64,000 bases of DNA, from contig JBGSKQ010000134.1 in the NCBI GenBank assembly GCA_041741095.1, positions 1-64,000 of the forward strand, in the 5' to 3' direction. Shown here piece after piece: positions 8,918 to 20,199 of this stretch; the stretch's first letter is position 1; every line of letters starts with the position of its first letter. The stretch is from UBA6168 sp041741095. GTDB taxonomy: Bacteria; Bacteroidota; Bacteroidia; Chitinophagales; Saprospiraceae. The notes under the pieces were generated by a model. That model ran no database searches. It was not told the origin of the DNA and saw only the letters and a list, made by a program, of their open reading frames with translations. Made by a program: the position numbers and the translations under genes.

Positions 8918-9088
8918 GGTTGTTATCGCTTGGGTTAACCGAACGCTAATCCTGTTCTTTAACTTTAAAAATCCCCTTTTTATTGGGGGCAAAAAACTGC
9001 GGCGAAGTTACGGATTAGCGGGAAAGTGGGATGTTTGTATCAAAAAGGATTCTTAAAAGCTTGAAAACGCTGGCTGCCCGTGCTAAAT

Positions 9089-9120
9089 TTTGTAGCCATT
9101 CGGCGGCTTGTTTACCTTTG
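9089..9120 (+). promoter_or_regulatory. promoter of the DUF5686 gene
   Basis: TTTG at 9089-9092 and TACCTTTG at 9113-9120 with a 20-nt spacer match the Bacteroidota -33/-7 consensus fully. The ATG follows 32 nt later, which supports the start at 9153. Confidence 0.65.
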
Positions 9121-9152
9121 GCCAGCGTTTTTTTATTGCCAAAACAACCACT

Positions 9153-11624
9153 ATGCAGCGCTTGCTTTTTTTGCTTTTATTTTTTGCTTCATTGTCAAAT
9201 GTTTTCTCCCAAAAAACCCTGGTATATGGCCGTGTAGTGGAAGCTACCACGGGCAGCCCCATTTCCTTTGCCAATGTTTTTTGCGTTGGCACTACTTCGG
9301 GTACCTACACGGACGAACTGGGCAGCTACCTCGTGGAGACGGAGGAGCGCTTTGATTCCATACGGGTGTCGGCGCTGGGCTATCAGGATACCGTGGTGTC
9401 GGTGAAGGTTTTTCAAAAACAGGAAATCATTGTCCGCCTGAAGTCAACGGACTACACACTGGGCGAAGTGGTTGTTTTTGCTGGCGAAAACCCCGCCTTC
9501 GAGGTGTTGCGCAAGGTGGTGAAAAACAAGCCGCAGAACGACCCCGAAAAATTCACGGCCTACGAGTACCGCTCCTACAACAAGGTGCAATTCGACCTCA
9601 ACAATTTTACTGATAAAATCAAAAAAAACTTCCTGTTCAAGCCTTTCCCCTTTGTGTGGCAGTTCCAGGATTCGCTGGCCAATGGCGTTCGCTATCTGCC
9701 TTTCATGTTCAAGGAAAACGTGCGGCAGCATTATTACCGCAAAAAGCCCAAAGCCTATCGGGAGTACGTCATCGGCGAGCGGGAGGCGCAGTTTTTCAAA
9801 GGGCCCAAGTCGGACGAGTTCATTTCGGAGCTTTATTTAAACCCCAATGTCTATGACAACTTCGTGGTCATTTTGGACAAAAGTTTCCCCAGCCCCATCA
9901 ACGACAATTTCAAACGCCACTACAAGTATTTCCTCGCCGATACACTAACGATGGTGGACGGCCTGCCCTGCCATTACCTGCGCTTTGCGCCCACGGGCGA
10001 AAGCGATGTGGCATTCACGGGCAGCATGTTTATCCACGACTCTACCTATGCCGTTAAGCGGGTGGAACTCAACTTTAGCATCGAGGCCAACGTGAATTTC
10101 GTGCGCAGCTTTTATGTGCGCATTGACTACGACTGGCTGGAGCAAAAGCACTGGTTTGCCAAAGAATTCAACGTGCTGGCCGACTTCACCGCCATCGAAC
10201 ATTCGGCAGAAATGACAGGCTTTTTCGGCCACCGCCATTCGGAACTGAAGGACATCGTCGTTGATCAGCCAAAGGAGGACGACATCTATTCCCCCATCGA
10301 GCAGGTCATCGAAATGGACAGTGTGCGGCTGCGGGACGATAGCTTTTGGCTGGCCGAGCGTGGCGATACCCTCAGCCAGGAAGAAAGTGACATTTTTTAC
10401 CTCGTGGACACCATCCAGCGCAACAAGAAATTCAAGCTCATCAAAAAGGTTTTCAACGCCGTCGGCACGGGCTGGGTGCCTTTCAAATACTATGACATCG
10501 GGCAGATTTTTACCTTTTACAGCTACAACGACGTGGAGGGGTCGAGGCTGAAATTTGGTTTTCGTACCCCAAAAAAAAGCACTTTCCCCTTGCAGGCAAC
10601 AGGCTATGCGGCCTACGGCACCAGGGACGAGCGCTGGAAATTCAATGGCGAACTGAACTGGGTTTTTGGCCAAAAATACAAACGGCACACGCTCCTCGGC
10701 GCTTCCTGGAAAAAGGACGTGAACCAGATCGGACGCAGCTACAGGGCTATTCCGCTCGACCACGTTTTTACTTATTTCCTCCAAATCGCACCTTTCGATA
10801 CCCGCACCTTTGAAGAATATCAATCTGCATTTGTGGAGCGGGAATGGTTTCTCGGTTTCGTGACGAGGGCTTCTGTTTTTAGGCAAAATGTGGCACCCTT
10901 CGGCGATTATAATTTCCTCAATGCGGAGGGGGCCGTCGTGCCTTCTTTTGACCTATCGGGCTGGAAAATTGCTGGCCGTTTGGCTTATGGTGAAAAGGAT
11001 ATCAATGCCCGTTTTTACGACCCCGAAAACGTATTTTTCATGCTGCGCTACCCGGTGGTGTCCTTTGATTTTACGGCGGGTATCAAGGATTTTTTAGGTT
11101 CCGATTTCGACTACCAGCGCCTCAACCTGCGGGTGGAGCACCAGCAGCGCCTCAACAAATGGGGCTACCTGAGCTACCTGGTGGAGGGCGGCAAAATCTG
11201 GGGCAAGGTGCCGTACCCTTTCCTCGCCATCCCTTTCGGCAACCAGGCCGTGCTGGCCGACAAGGCTTCCTTCAACATGATGAACTACCTCGAATTTGCC
11301 TCCGACGAGTATGTGGCGCTGCACCTGGAACACCATTTCGAGGGGCTGTTTTTTAATAAAATACCCGGCGTGCGCAAACTGAAACTGCGGGAATTGGTTT
11401 TTGGAAAAGTGTTTGCCGGGCGCTTGTCGGCGAAGAACAAGGCCACAGACTGGCAGTTCCCCGAACGCCTGCACCCGATTGAAGAGCCTTATGTGGAGGT
11501 CGGCTTCGGCATCGAAAATATCATCAAGCTGGGCCGGGTGGATTTCACCTGGCGCCTGAACTACCTCGACCACGAGGACACTTACCGTTTTTTGCCGAAG
11601 CCTTCTTTTCAGTTTAGGTTTTGA
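9153..11624 (+). CDS. DUF5686 outer-membrane protein with carboxypeptidase-regulatory-like domain
   Basis: An 823-aa protein. A signal peptide (MQRLLFLLLFFASLSNVFSQ) is followed by a CarboxypepD_reg-like beta-sandwich (about 22-95, VYGRVVEATTGSPISFANV) and a long DUF5686 region. The chain ends in aromatic-rich strands closing with FQFRF, typical of outer-membrane beta-barrels. The layout recalls the N-terminal domain and barrel of TonB-dependent transporters but no plug domain is evident. Function is unknown in the family. A strong promoter precedes it, and it seems to be monocistronic or to share transcription with the short protein 70 nt downstream. Confidence 0.85.
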   Translation: MQRLLFLLLFFASLSNVFSQKTLVYGRVVEATTGSPISFANVFCVGTTSGTYTDELGSYLVETEERFDSIRVSALGYQDTVVSVKVFQKQEIIVRLKSTDYTLGEVVVFAGENPAFEVLRKVVKNKPQNDPEKFTAYEYRSYNKVQFDLNNFTDKIKKNFLFKPFPFVWQFQDSLANGVRYLPFMFKENVRQHYYRKKPKAYREYVIGEREAQFFKGPKSDEFISELYLNPNVYDNFVVILDKSFPSPINDNFKRHYKYFLADTLTMVDGLPCHYLRFAPTGESDVAFTGSMFIHDSTYAVKRVELNFSIEANVNFVRSFYVRIDYDWLEQKHWFAKEFNVLADFTAIEHSAEMTGFFGHRHSELKDIVVDQPKEDDIYSPIEQVIEMDSVRLRDDSFWLAERGDTLSQEESDIFYLVDTIQRNKKFKLIKKVFNAVGTGWVPFKYYDIGQIFTFYSYNDVEGSRLKFGFRTPKKSTFPLQATGYAAYGTRDERWKFNGELNWVFGQKYKRHTLLGASWKKDVNQIGRSYRAIPLDHVFTYFLQIAPFDTRTFEEYQSAFVEREWFLGFVTRASVFRQNVAPFGDYNFLNAEGAVVPSFDLSGWKIAGRLAYGEKDINARFYDPENVFFMLRYPVVSFDFTAGIKDFLGSDFDYQRLNLRVEHQQRLNKWGYLSYLVEGGKIWGKVPYPFLAIPFGNQAVLADKASFNMMNYLEFASDEYVALHLEHHFEGLFFNKIPGVRKLKLRELVFGKVFAGRLSAKNKATDWQFPERLHPIEEPYVEVGFGIENIIKLGRVDFTWRLNYLDHEDTYRFLPKPSFQFRF

Positions 11625-11696
11625 AAAAATGCGGGATATTTACGGGGCAATTTTAGCAGCTTGCTTCCGTTTTTAAACGTCCATTATCATACAGCG

Positions 11697-12197
11697 ATGA
11701 AATACATTTCCATTTTCCTTTTGGCAATATTGTCCTTTTCTGCCTCCGCATACAACGAAGATGATCTCTTGATGGAGATACGTGGCAATCTGAAACTGGC
11801 AACGGAAAACGAAAAAATCTGCGAAAATCTGTACGCTAAAGTCAAGGATTTAAAAAATACAAGCCCGCTTTTGAAAGGCTACATCGGGGCCGTCACCATC
11901 GCCAAATCGAAGCACGTCCCCCTGCTCGACAAACTCTCCACTTTCAACAAAGGTACCGCCATCCTCGACGAGGCCATCAAGGCCGATCCGAAAGAAACGG
12001 AACTCCGCTTCCTGCGCCTCACCCTCCAACTCAACCTGCCCGGATTCCTCGGCTACCGCGACAATATCGCCGCCGACAAGGAATTTATCTTTTCCAACTT
12101 CGGCGTGGCACAATCCGTTTTGCAAAAAAAGATTGCAGATTTTGTCAACACGTCGGGGCATTTTTCGGAGAAGGAGAAGGGGCGGGTGAGGATATAA
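11697..12197 (+). CDS. secreted hypothetical protein, Bacteroidota type
   Basis: A 166-aa protein starting with a signal peptide (MKYISIFLLAILSFSASAYN, cut after SASA). The rest is alpha-helical with a TPR-like feel (LDEAIKADPKETELRFLRLTLQLNL), ending with charged residues. I do not recognise a named family. The longer frame begins at a non-ATG codon 36 nt upstream; the ATG at 11697 gives a clean signal peptide. It sits 72 nt after the DUF5686 gene on the same strand, so it could be co-transcribed and work in the periplasm. Confidence 0.75.
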   Translation: MKYISIFLLAILSFSASAYNEDDLLMEIRGNLKLATENEKICENLYAKVKDLKNTSPLLKGYIGAVTIAKSKHVPLLDKLSTFNKGTAILDEAIKADPKETELRFLRLTLQLNLPGFLGYRDNIAADKEFIFSNFGVAQSVLQKKIADFVNTSGHFSEKEKGRVRI

Positions 12198-12231
12198 ACT
12201 TCACATCTTGTTCAATATCAACCACCAAGGT

Positions 12232-12261
12232 TTTGATTACCCATTCCCTTTTCTACATTTG
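12232..12261 (+). promoter_or_regulatory. promoter of the 787-aa secreted protein
   Basis: TTTG at 12232-12235 and TACATTTG at 12254-12261 with an 18-nt spacer. The match places the transcription start near 12268, so translation cannot begin at the TTG at 12233 where the longest open frame starts. Confidence 0.5.
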
Positions 12262-12277
12262 TTTCAAAACAAATAAA

Positions 12278-14641
12278 GTGAAGTGTTTTGGTAAAAATAT
12301 AGGGGGCAATAAAGCGCCCATCCAATGTGGCACAACATGCAAGTACTTGCTATGGCTGCTCCCCACCCTCCTCCTCCCCCTCGAAATCTCCCACGCCTGC
12401 GGCCCTTCCAATCGCAGTTTTCACGGCTATTCCTTTGTGAAAATGGAAATACTGCCCAAAGATGAGCAGAAGGGCTTGGCCCCGGTTTTTCTGAGTTTTG
12501 ATAAAATGTACCGGGACTACTTCGAGGCTGCCGACACCCTCAACCAAAACGACAACCTGGCCGAGTGGCACCGTATTTTTTGCGGGGATGTGGAGCGGGA
12601 AGATTTGTACTACATCATTTACAAAGCACCCGTCGAGGAATTGGATTTGCTGCTCACGGCCACCCAGAGCAAGTCCCTGCAAGTGCCCGTCAACCTGCGG
12701 GGCAACACCTTTGCCGATTTTGTTTTTACCAAAAAATGCGACGAGACCATCGAGTACCTGATGTTCGCCAAACGCTGCGAGCCGTATGTGGTGCCCACCG
12801 ACCAATGGGAAGCGCCACCCAGGGACAAGGAGGCCATGCAGCGCCTGATAAACGAAGGCAGCAAACTGTTCAGGCGCACGAAATCGCACTACATCCGCCT
12901 GCGTTACGCTTACCAGATCATCCGCCTGGCGCACTATGCCGGACAGCCTGAGCAGGTGCTGGAACTGTACGACGAGCTCATCCCCAAAGTGGACAAGGCG
13001 CTGGGCCATTGGGATACCAGCATCATCCATTGGTGGATCGAGGGACATAAGGCAGGGGCATTGCGAAAAATGGGCGACAACGTGCAAGCCTCCTACCTGT
13101 ACATGCAAGTTTTTCTGCACTGCCCAGGCAGGCGGGCTTCGGCCTACCAAAGTTTTTTTATCAAAAACAATGAAGAATGGGAAGGCTGCCTGCGCCTGTG
13201 CCAATCCGACCAGGAGCGGGCGGCGCTCTACGCCATCCGTGCCGCCGCCCCCAACAGCCGGGCCGTGGAGGAGATGGAGAAAATTTATGAAATAGACCCC
13301 GTCAATCAATTCCTTGAAGTGCTGCTGGTGCAGGAAATGCGAAAAATGGAGCGCAGCCTGCTCGGCCTGGAATTCAACTCCAACAAAGCAGAAAACAAGC
13401 GCTATCATAATATTCCAAAAGCCAATGCCGGGCGCTATGTCATTGATTTACAAAAATTTGTGCGGCGGTGCAGGCAAGAGGGGAAAGTGGTGAGGCCTGT
13501 ACTGTGGCACATATCGGAAGGTTACCTGGAGTTTTTGGCTGGGGATTTTTACGCCGCCGATCTGACCTTCCGGGAAGCCGCACGGGAGGTAAACGACAAG
13601 CTGCTGAAAGAGCAATTAGACATTTTTCAACTGGCGCTCAAGATTGCAGCTTTTGAAAAACCCAGCAAGGAAGTGGAGGATTTTGCCTACGAACTGCTCA
13701 TGGAAGACCCCCGCTACCGCACTTATAGCAGCTTGCCCAATTACCTGCGGGACAAAATGACCTGGCTCTACAACGAAGTGGGGCAAAAAGGCAAGGCCTT
13801 CCTCAGCCAGCACCCCTTGAAGGAGATGAAGCCCAACCCGCAGATGGAGCTGCTCAACGACCTGCTGGCCACTGCCCTGAAGCCCGACCAGAGCCGCTTC
13901 GAGCGCCTGCTGATGAGCGAAAACCCCACCAACGAACTGTTGGACATGAAGGCCACCCTGCTGATGAGCGAGGGGCAAATGGAGGCTGCTTTTGAAACTT
14001 TCAAGCGGATTCCAGTGGAACAATGGAACGACTATGGGCAGTTCGACCCTTTCAAGGAAACCTACAAGGACTGCATCAGTTGTTACGAGCGGACAGATAG
14101 TGTGTCTTTGTCTTCTTATTTTAACAAAGGCGAACTGCTGGAAGCTTTGCTCGATTTGGAGTACAAGGCCAAGGGCGATCTGGACGGGGCAGCCACACAT
14201 TATTATAAATTGGGGCTGGCCTATTACAACATGAGCTACTTCGGTTATGCCTGGCGGACGATGGACTACTTCCGCAGCGGCAGCACTTGGGCCAACCTGC
14301 ACCGTAGCAACGGAGGCGTTTATCAGCACTACCAATATCCCTTTGGCAACAAGGAAAACGTGGACCTCTCCCGTGCGCTATTTTTTTTTGAAAAAGCCCG
14401 CCTCAATGCCACCACGCCCGAATTGGCCGCCAAGGCTTCTTATCAGGCTGCTCGCTGCGAGCAGAAGATTTATTTTCAAACGGATGCCTACAAGCCAGAG
14501 CCTTGCTGCAACCGCACCCCCCGCCTGCCATCGGAATACCTCGTCAATTTCAGCCGCCTGAAAGAGCAGTATTCAGAGACGGAATTTTATAAGATGATCA
14601 TCAAGGAGTGCAAGTATTTTGCGGTGTATGCGGGGAAGTAA
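12278..14641 (+). CDS. large secreted helical-repeat hypothetical protein
   Basis: About 787 aa. No in-frame ATG precedes the hydrophobic stretch LLWLLPTLLLPLEI, so a GTG start at 12278, just downstream of a consensus promoter, is my best guess; TTG at 12233 would lie inside the promoter. After the signal segment comes a Cys (SHACG), possibly a lipoprotein anchor. The mature part is mostly helical with repeated Tyr/Leu/Ala-rich blocks (YDELIPKVDKALG, YYKLGLAYYNMSYFGYAW) suggesting TPR-like solenoids. Several Cys residues near the C-terminus are notable. Family and function are unknown to me; it looks like one of the long conserved Bacteroidota hypotheticals. Confidence 0.7.
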   Translation: MKCFGKNIGGNKAPIQCGTTCKYLLWLLPTLLLPLEISHACGPSNRSFHGYSFVKMEILPKDEQKGLAPVFLSFDKMYRDYFEAADTLNQNDNLAEWHRIFCGDVEREDLYYIIYKAPVEELDLLLTATQSKSLQVPVNLRGNTFADFVFTKKCDETIEYLMFAKRCEPYVVPTDQWEAPPRDKEAMQRLINEGSKLFRRTKSHYIRLRYAYQIIRLAHYAGQPEQVLELYDELIPKVDKALGHWDTSIIHWWIEGHKAGALRKMGDNVQASYLYMQVFLHCPGRRASAYQSFFIKNNEEWEGCLRLCQSDQERAALYAIRAAAPNSRAVEEMEKIYEIDPVNQFLEVLLVQEMRKMERSLLGLEFNSNKAENKRYHNIPKANAGRYVIDLQKFVRRCRQEGKVVRPVLWHISEGYLEFLAGDFYAADLTFREAAREVNDKLLKEQLDIFQLALKIAAFEKPSKEVEDFAYELLMEDPRYRTYSSLPNYLRDKMTWLYNEVGQKGKAFLSQHPLKEMKPNPQMELLNDLLATALKPDQSRFERLLMSENPTNELLDMKATLLMSEGQMEAAFETFKRIPVEQWNDYGQFDPFKETYKDCISCYERTDSVSLSSYFNKGELLEALLDLEYKAKGDLDGAATHYYKLGLAYYNMSYFGYAWRTMDYFRSGSTWANLHRSNGGVYQHYQYPFGNKENVDLSRALFFFEKARLNATTPELAAKASYQAARCEQKIYFQTDAYKPEPCCNRTPRLPSEYLVNFSRLKEQYSETEFYKMIIKECKYFAVYAGK

Positions 14642-14715
14642 GCTTTAGTATTTTAGGCAAAAGAACAGAAGTCTCTATTGGCTGTTTACAAAAGTAAAAC
14701 TGCCAAATACATTTT

Positions 14716-16782
<2,067 letters not shown>

Positions 16783-16838
16783 AACCTTCTTATCGCAAAA
16801 CTTCTTTATTGAATGCCTCATAAACAAGAATAAAGTCT

Positions 16839-17810
16839 ATGAAAAACATCTTTACGCTTATTTTCTTACTGGCGGCCCTGCCTTTTTGTTTGGCGCAGCA
16901 GCCCCCCCAATACAGCCAGTATATGCTAAACAAGTTTGCATTCAACCCGGCTTATGCTGGCCTTGACAATTCGGTAAGTTTCACGGGAGTTTACAGAAAA
17001 CAGTGGGCAGGTTTGGAAGGGCAGCCAGTATCCCAAAACCTCAATGTGCATTCCCCGCTTTACCTCCTTGGTGGGGGGCTTGGGCTCACCCTCGAAAATG
17101 AAGCTTTGGGTTCATGGAAGCAAACCTCTGCCATGCTCGCCTACGGATACCAATTACAAATTGGGAAAATGGGAATTTTAAGTACTGGCATTAGTGCTGG
17201 TTTAATACAGCGGCAATTGGATGGCTCAAAGGTCAGGACGCCTGAAACAGTTTTCGACGACGAAGGCAACCCTATCAACCACAACGACCCTTTGCTTTCC
17301 ACTGGCAAGGAAAGCGGTTTGGGCCCAAATGTTAATATTGGTGTTTTTTATCAGGGAGAGCGCTTAGAGGCAGGCATTTCGGCAATAAATTTGTTGGGAA
17401 ACGAGGTTGCGATGAATTCTTTGTCGTATAAACTTGAAAGAGCATATTTTTTTAGCCTGGGCTATCGCTTTGATTTGGGCAAAAATTTTACCTTGCACCC
17501 CTCAGTTTTGGCCAAGTCAATTGTATCGCAAACACAATTAGATTTTTCCTTAATAACCCGGTACAACGAAAATATTTTTATCGGGGCCTCGTTAAGAGGA
17601 TACCATTCGGAAAGCCTGGATGCCGTAGCACTGATAGGAGGATTCAAATTAAGTGAAAAAATAACCATTGGCTACTCGTACGATTTGACACTTTCTAATC
17701 TAAAAACGGCCAGCAACGGTTCTCATGAAATTTTGGTGAACTACAACCTGGGCAAAGCGATTGGAAAAGGAAGGCCTCCAAAAATAATCTACAACCCAAG
17801 ATCACTATAA
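16839..17810 (+). CDS. type IX secretion PorP/SprF-family outer-membrane protein
   Basis: A 323-aa protein with a signal peptide (MKNIFTLIFLLAALPFCLAQ) followed by the family hallmark QYSQYMLNKFAFNPAYAG and FTGVYRKQWAGLEGQP. PorP/SprF proteins are outer-membrane barrels linked to T9SS secretion of gliding adhesins and other cargo. It lies directly upstream of gldKLMN in the same order as the Porphyromonas porP-porK-porL-porM-porN locus, so it is probably the T9SS-core PorP rather than one of the many SprF paralogues. Confidence 0.93.
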   Translation: MKNIFTLIFLLAALPFCLAQQPPQYSQYMLNKFAFNPAYAGLDNSVSFTGVYRKQWAGLEGQPVSQNLNVHSPLYLLGGGLGLTLENEALGSWKQTSAMLAYGYQLQIGKMGILSTGISAGLIQRQLDGSKVRTPETVFDDEGNPINHNDPLLSTGKESGLGPNVNIGVFYQGERLEAGISAINLLGNEVAMNSLSYKLERAYFFSLGYRFDLGKNFTLHPSVLAKSIVSQTQLDFSLITRYNENIFIGASLRGYHSESLDAVALIGGFKLSEKITIGYSYDLTLSNLKTASNGSHEILVNYNLGKAIGKGRPPKIIYNPRSL

Positions 17811-17945
17811 TCTACCCACACGGTTTGCCCCCTTTCTCAAGACACACTGCAAAAATCACAATCCTGTTAGTTGAATTTATTCGGAATGCAACTGCTTTGC
17901 GAAGCAAAAATTTGCCAAACTGTACTAAGCAGAAAATCCTTTTCG

Positions 17946-17973
17946 TTTGAAGTTGCGCAAAATGTTAATTTTG
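17946..17973 (+). promoter_or_regulatory. possible promoter of gldK
   Basis: TTTG at 17946-17949 and TAATTTTG at 17966-17973 are separated by 16 nt, slightly shorter than usual. It lies in the 263-nt gap between porP and gldK, about 100 nt before the gldK ATG. Confidence 0.35.
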
Positions 17974-18073
17974 CCAACCAAATGGCAGAATTCTAAGCTT
18001 AATATTTGTTTTATACCGTAAAGCGCTATTTTTACGGCTCTTTTTCACAAAGAAGGAAAACTCGGGTGTTAAA

Positions 18074-19324
18074 ATGAAAAGACTATTAAAAAATTCATTT
18101 CCGTTGCTTGTAGCAGCAATTATTCTATCCTCTTGCGGTACCAAGCAAACTGGCCAGTTGATTGGTGTGGTAGAAAGGCCAAACTGGAAAGGGATCAACC
18201 CTTACGGAATGGTTTACATCCCATCGGGTACCCTACACATTGGGCCTAGCGACCAGGACATCACAAACACGTTTGTCCAAAGGCCGAAGTCCATCTCCAT
18301 CCAGGGGTTCTATATGGACGACACGGAGATCACCAACAACGAATACCGCCAGTTCGTCTATTGGGTAAAAGACTCCTTGGCCCATACTTACCTTGACCAC
18401 TTCATCGAAGATGAAACGACTGGTGAAGAAAGGATTGACTGGGAATATGAGATTGACTGGACTGACGAGACGCTCGAAGACCTCTACTATCAAGGCGACG
18501 ACCGTTTTGCGGGCCGTAAAGAACTGGACGTAAGCAAGATCGAATATGAGTATGAGTGGTACGACTGGCAAGCCGCCGCCCATAATCAGGGCCGTTCACC
18601 ACGTACTGCTTTCATCAAGCGCAAGACGATCAACATTTATCCAGACACTTTGGTATGGATTCGTGACTTCGCTTATTCGTATAATGAGCCGATGACCAGG
18701 AACTACTTCTGGCATCCTGCCTTCGACGACTATCCGGTTGTGGGCGTTGATTGGCACATGGCCTCTGCATTTTCCTATTGGAGGACTAAATTCTGGGATT
18801 CATTTCAATCGGTCAGGGATGACGGTGTGAACTCTGAAGACTTCCGCCTCCCGACTGAGCACGAGTGGGAATATGCCGCCCGTGGTGGCCACGAAGCTGC
18901 ACCTTACCCTTGGGGTGGTTATTATTTGAGGAATGCCAAGGGTTGCCTTTTGGCCAACTTCAAACCTGGCCGTGGCAACTATCCAGAAGATGGTGGGCAA
19001 TACACTGTCAAGGCTGATGCCTACTTCCCGAACGATTATGGCCTTTATAATATGTCGGGCAACGTAGCTGAATGGACCTCAACAGCATATTCTGAAAATG
19101 CTTATTCGTTCATCCACGACTTGAACCCAGACATCCGTTACGATGCACAGGACGACGATCCAGAAGCTTACAAGCGCAAAGTCATCCGTGGCGGTTCATG
19201 GAAAGATATAGCATGGTTCCTGCAAACAGGCAACCGCCATTGGGAATTCCAAGATACTACCAAATCATATATCGGCTTCCGTTGCGCCCTTACCTTCTTG
19301 GGCCGTTCACTCAGCGATTTCTAA
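18074..19324 (+). CDS. gldK: gliding motility/T9SS lipoprotein GldK (PorK)
   Basis: A 416-aa lipoprotein: signal peptide ending in the lipobox LSSC (Cys21). The mature part is the formylglycine-generating-enzyme (SUMF1) fold used structurally in GldK, with NPYGMVYIPSGTLHIGPSDQ near the start, MDDTEITNNEYRQFV, DWHMASAFSYW, RLPTEHEWEYAARGG and the C-terminal VIRGGSW and GFRC. GldK forms the periplasmic outer-membrane-linked ring with GldN in the type IX secretion machine. It heads the gldKLMN block. A hairpin and promoter between gldK and gldL suggest part of its transcription stops there. Confidence 0.96.
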   Translation: MKRLLKNSFPLLVAAIILSSCGTKQTGQLIGVVERPNWKGINPYGMVYIPSGTLHIGPSDQDITNTFVQRPKSISIQGFYMDDTEITNNEYRQFVYWVKDSLAHTYLDHFIEDETTGEERIDWEYEIDWTDETLEDLYYQGDDRFAGRKELDVSKIEYEYEWYDWQAAAHNQGRSPRTAFIKRKTINIYPDTLVWIRDFAYSYNEPMTRNYFWHPAFDDYPVVGVDWHMASAFSYWRTKFWDSFQSVRDDGVNSEDFRLPTEHEWEYAARGGHEAAPYPWGGYYLRNAKGCLLANFKPGRGNYPEDGGQYTVKADAYFPNDYGLYNMSGNVAEWTSTAYSENAYSFIHDLNPDIRYDAQDDDPEAYKRKVIRGGSWKDIAWFLQTGNRHWEFQDTTKSYIGFRCALTFLGRSLSDF

Positions 19325-19349
19325 TGGTAGAAAAAAATAATAAACTAAA

Positions 19350-19391
19350 TGGATAGTAGGGTTGCCTTACTATCCATTTCTTTTATTTTTG
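19350..19391 (+). promoter_or_regulatory. hairpin plus internal promoter between gldK and gldL
   Basis: An 11-bp stem with a 3-nt loop (GGATAGTAGGG/CCTTACTATCC, one G-T pair, 19351-19375) is followed by a T-rich tract, like a weak terminator or attenuator. Overlapping it is a Bacteroidota promoter: TTG at 19362-19364 and TATTTTTG at 19384-19391 (19-nt spacer) with the GCGCC extension seen at other promoters here. Confidence 0.45.
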
Positions 19392-19552
19392 CGCCGCAAA
19401 AGAAAATTCGCCTTTCTCTCCAAAATTCAAAAAAATCCTCTCTTCCAAAAATTAGCATGTTACCTTTTTAAGATAGCGTATTATTGGAAAGGGAATTTTG
19501 ATACCCAACAATTATTGAATTTAATTAGCTAACCTTTTTAAATTGTCTAACA

Positions 19553-20143
19553 ATGAGTTTCTTAAAAACAAAAGGATTCAAGTATTTAAAAAACCTTTTC
19601 ATCGGTATTGGCGCTGCGATTGTATTGATGGGCGCACTTTTCAAACTTGAAAGCCTTCCCGGAGCGAGCATGATGCTTACCATTGGTTTGAGCGTAGAGG
19701 CATTAATATTTCTTTTCCTTGGTTTGATAGGCCCTGAGCCTGATTATTATTGGGATAAACTGTACCCAGGCCTTGCTGACTACCACTCCAACATTGCTCC
19801 ATTGACTGCTGGTGAACAAAAGGATTTTGGCGCACCGCTGCATGGCGATGTAATCGAAGCACAATTGGGTGGCATGTTGACAGAACTTCAATCCATGTCA
19901 AAGAATTTGTCTTCACTCAAAGCGCTACAAGAAGTTGATTTTTCTGGAACAACCGAACAGGTAAAAACCATGAACAACTTCTATTCGAAATTGAATGAAG
20001 CTATGGCCGACCTCAGCGATTCCTTGGAAGATACCAAAGCTTATAAATCACAGATTGCAAGCTTGAACAACAATCTTTCTGGACTGAATAACGTCTATGG
20101 AGGATTGTTGAACGCTATAACTCCTTACAACCCAAGGGGTTAA
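19553..20143 (+). CDS. gldL: T9SS inner-membrane motor protein GldL (PorL)
   Basis: A 196-aa protein. Two transmembrane helices occupy about residues 13-30 and 40-60; Glu49 in the second (LSVEALIFLFLG) corresponds to the membrane glutamate of GldL implicated in proton-driven rotation. The C-terminal part is a cytoplasmic coiled coil (LKALQEV, LSDSLEDTKAYKSQIASLNN). GldL and GldM form the proton-motive-force-powered motor that energises T9SS and gliding. The gene follows gldK by 228 nt and precedes gldM by 56 nt. Confidence 0.96.
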   Translation: MSFLKTKGFKYLKNLFIGIGAAIVLMGALFKLESLPGASMMLTIGLSVEALIFLFLGLIGPEPDYYWDKLYPGLADYHSNIAPLTAGEQKDFGAPLHGDVIEAQLGGMLTELQSMSKNLSSLKALQEVDFSGTTEQVKTMNNFYSKLNEAMADLSDSLEDTKAYKSQIASLNNNLSGLNNVYGGLLNAITPYNPRG

Positions 20144-20199
20144 AAAAGCACTTAGTGTGCCCTATCCTTCTTCATTTTTAAACTAAAAATTTTAAGCAC

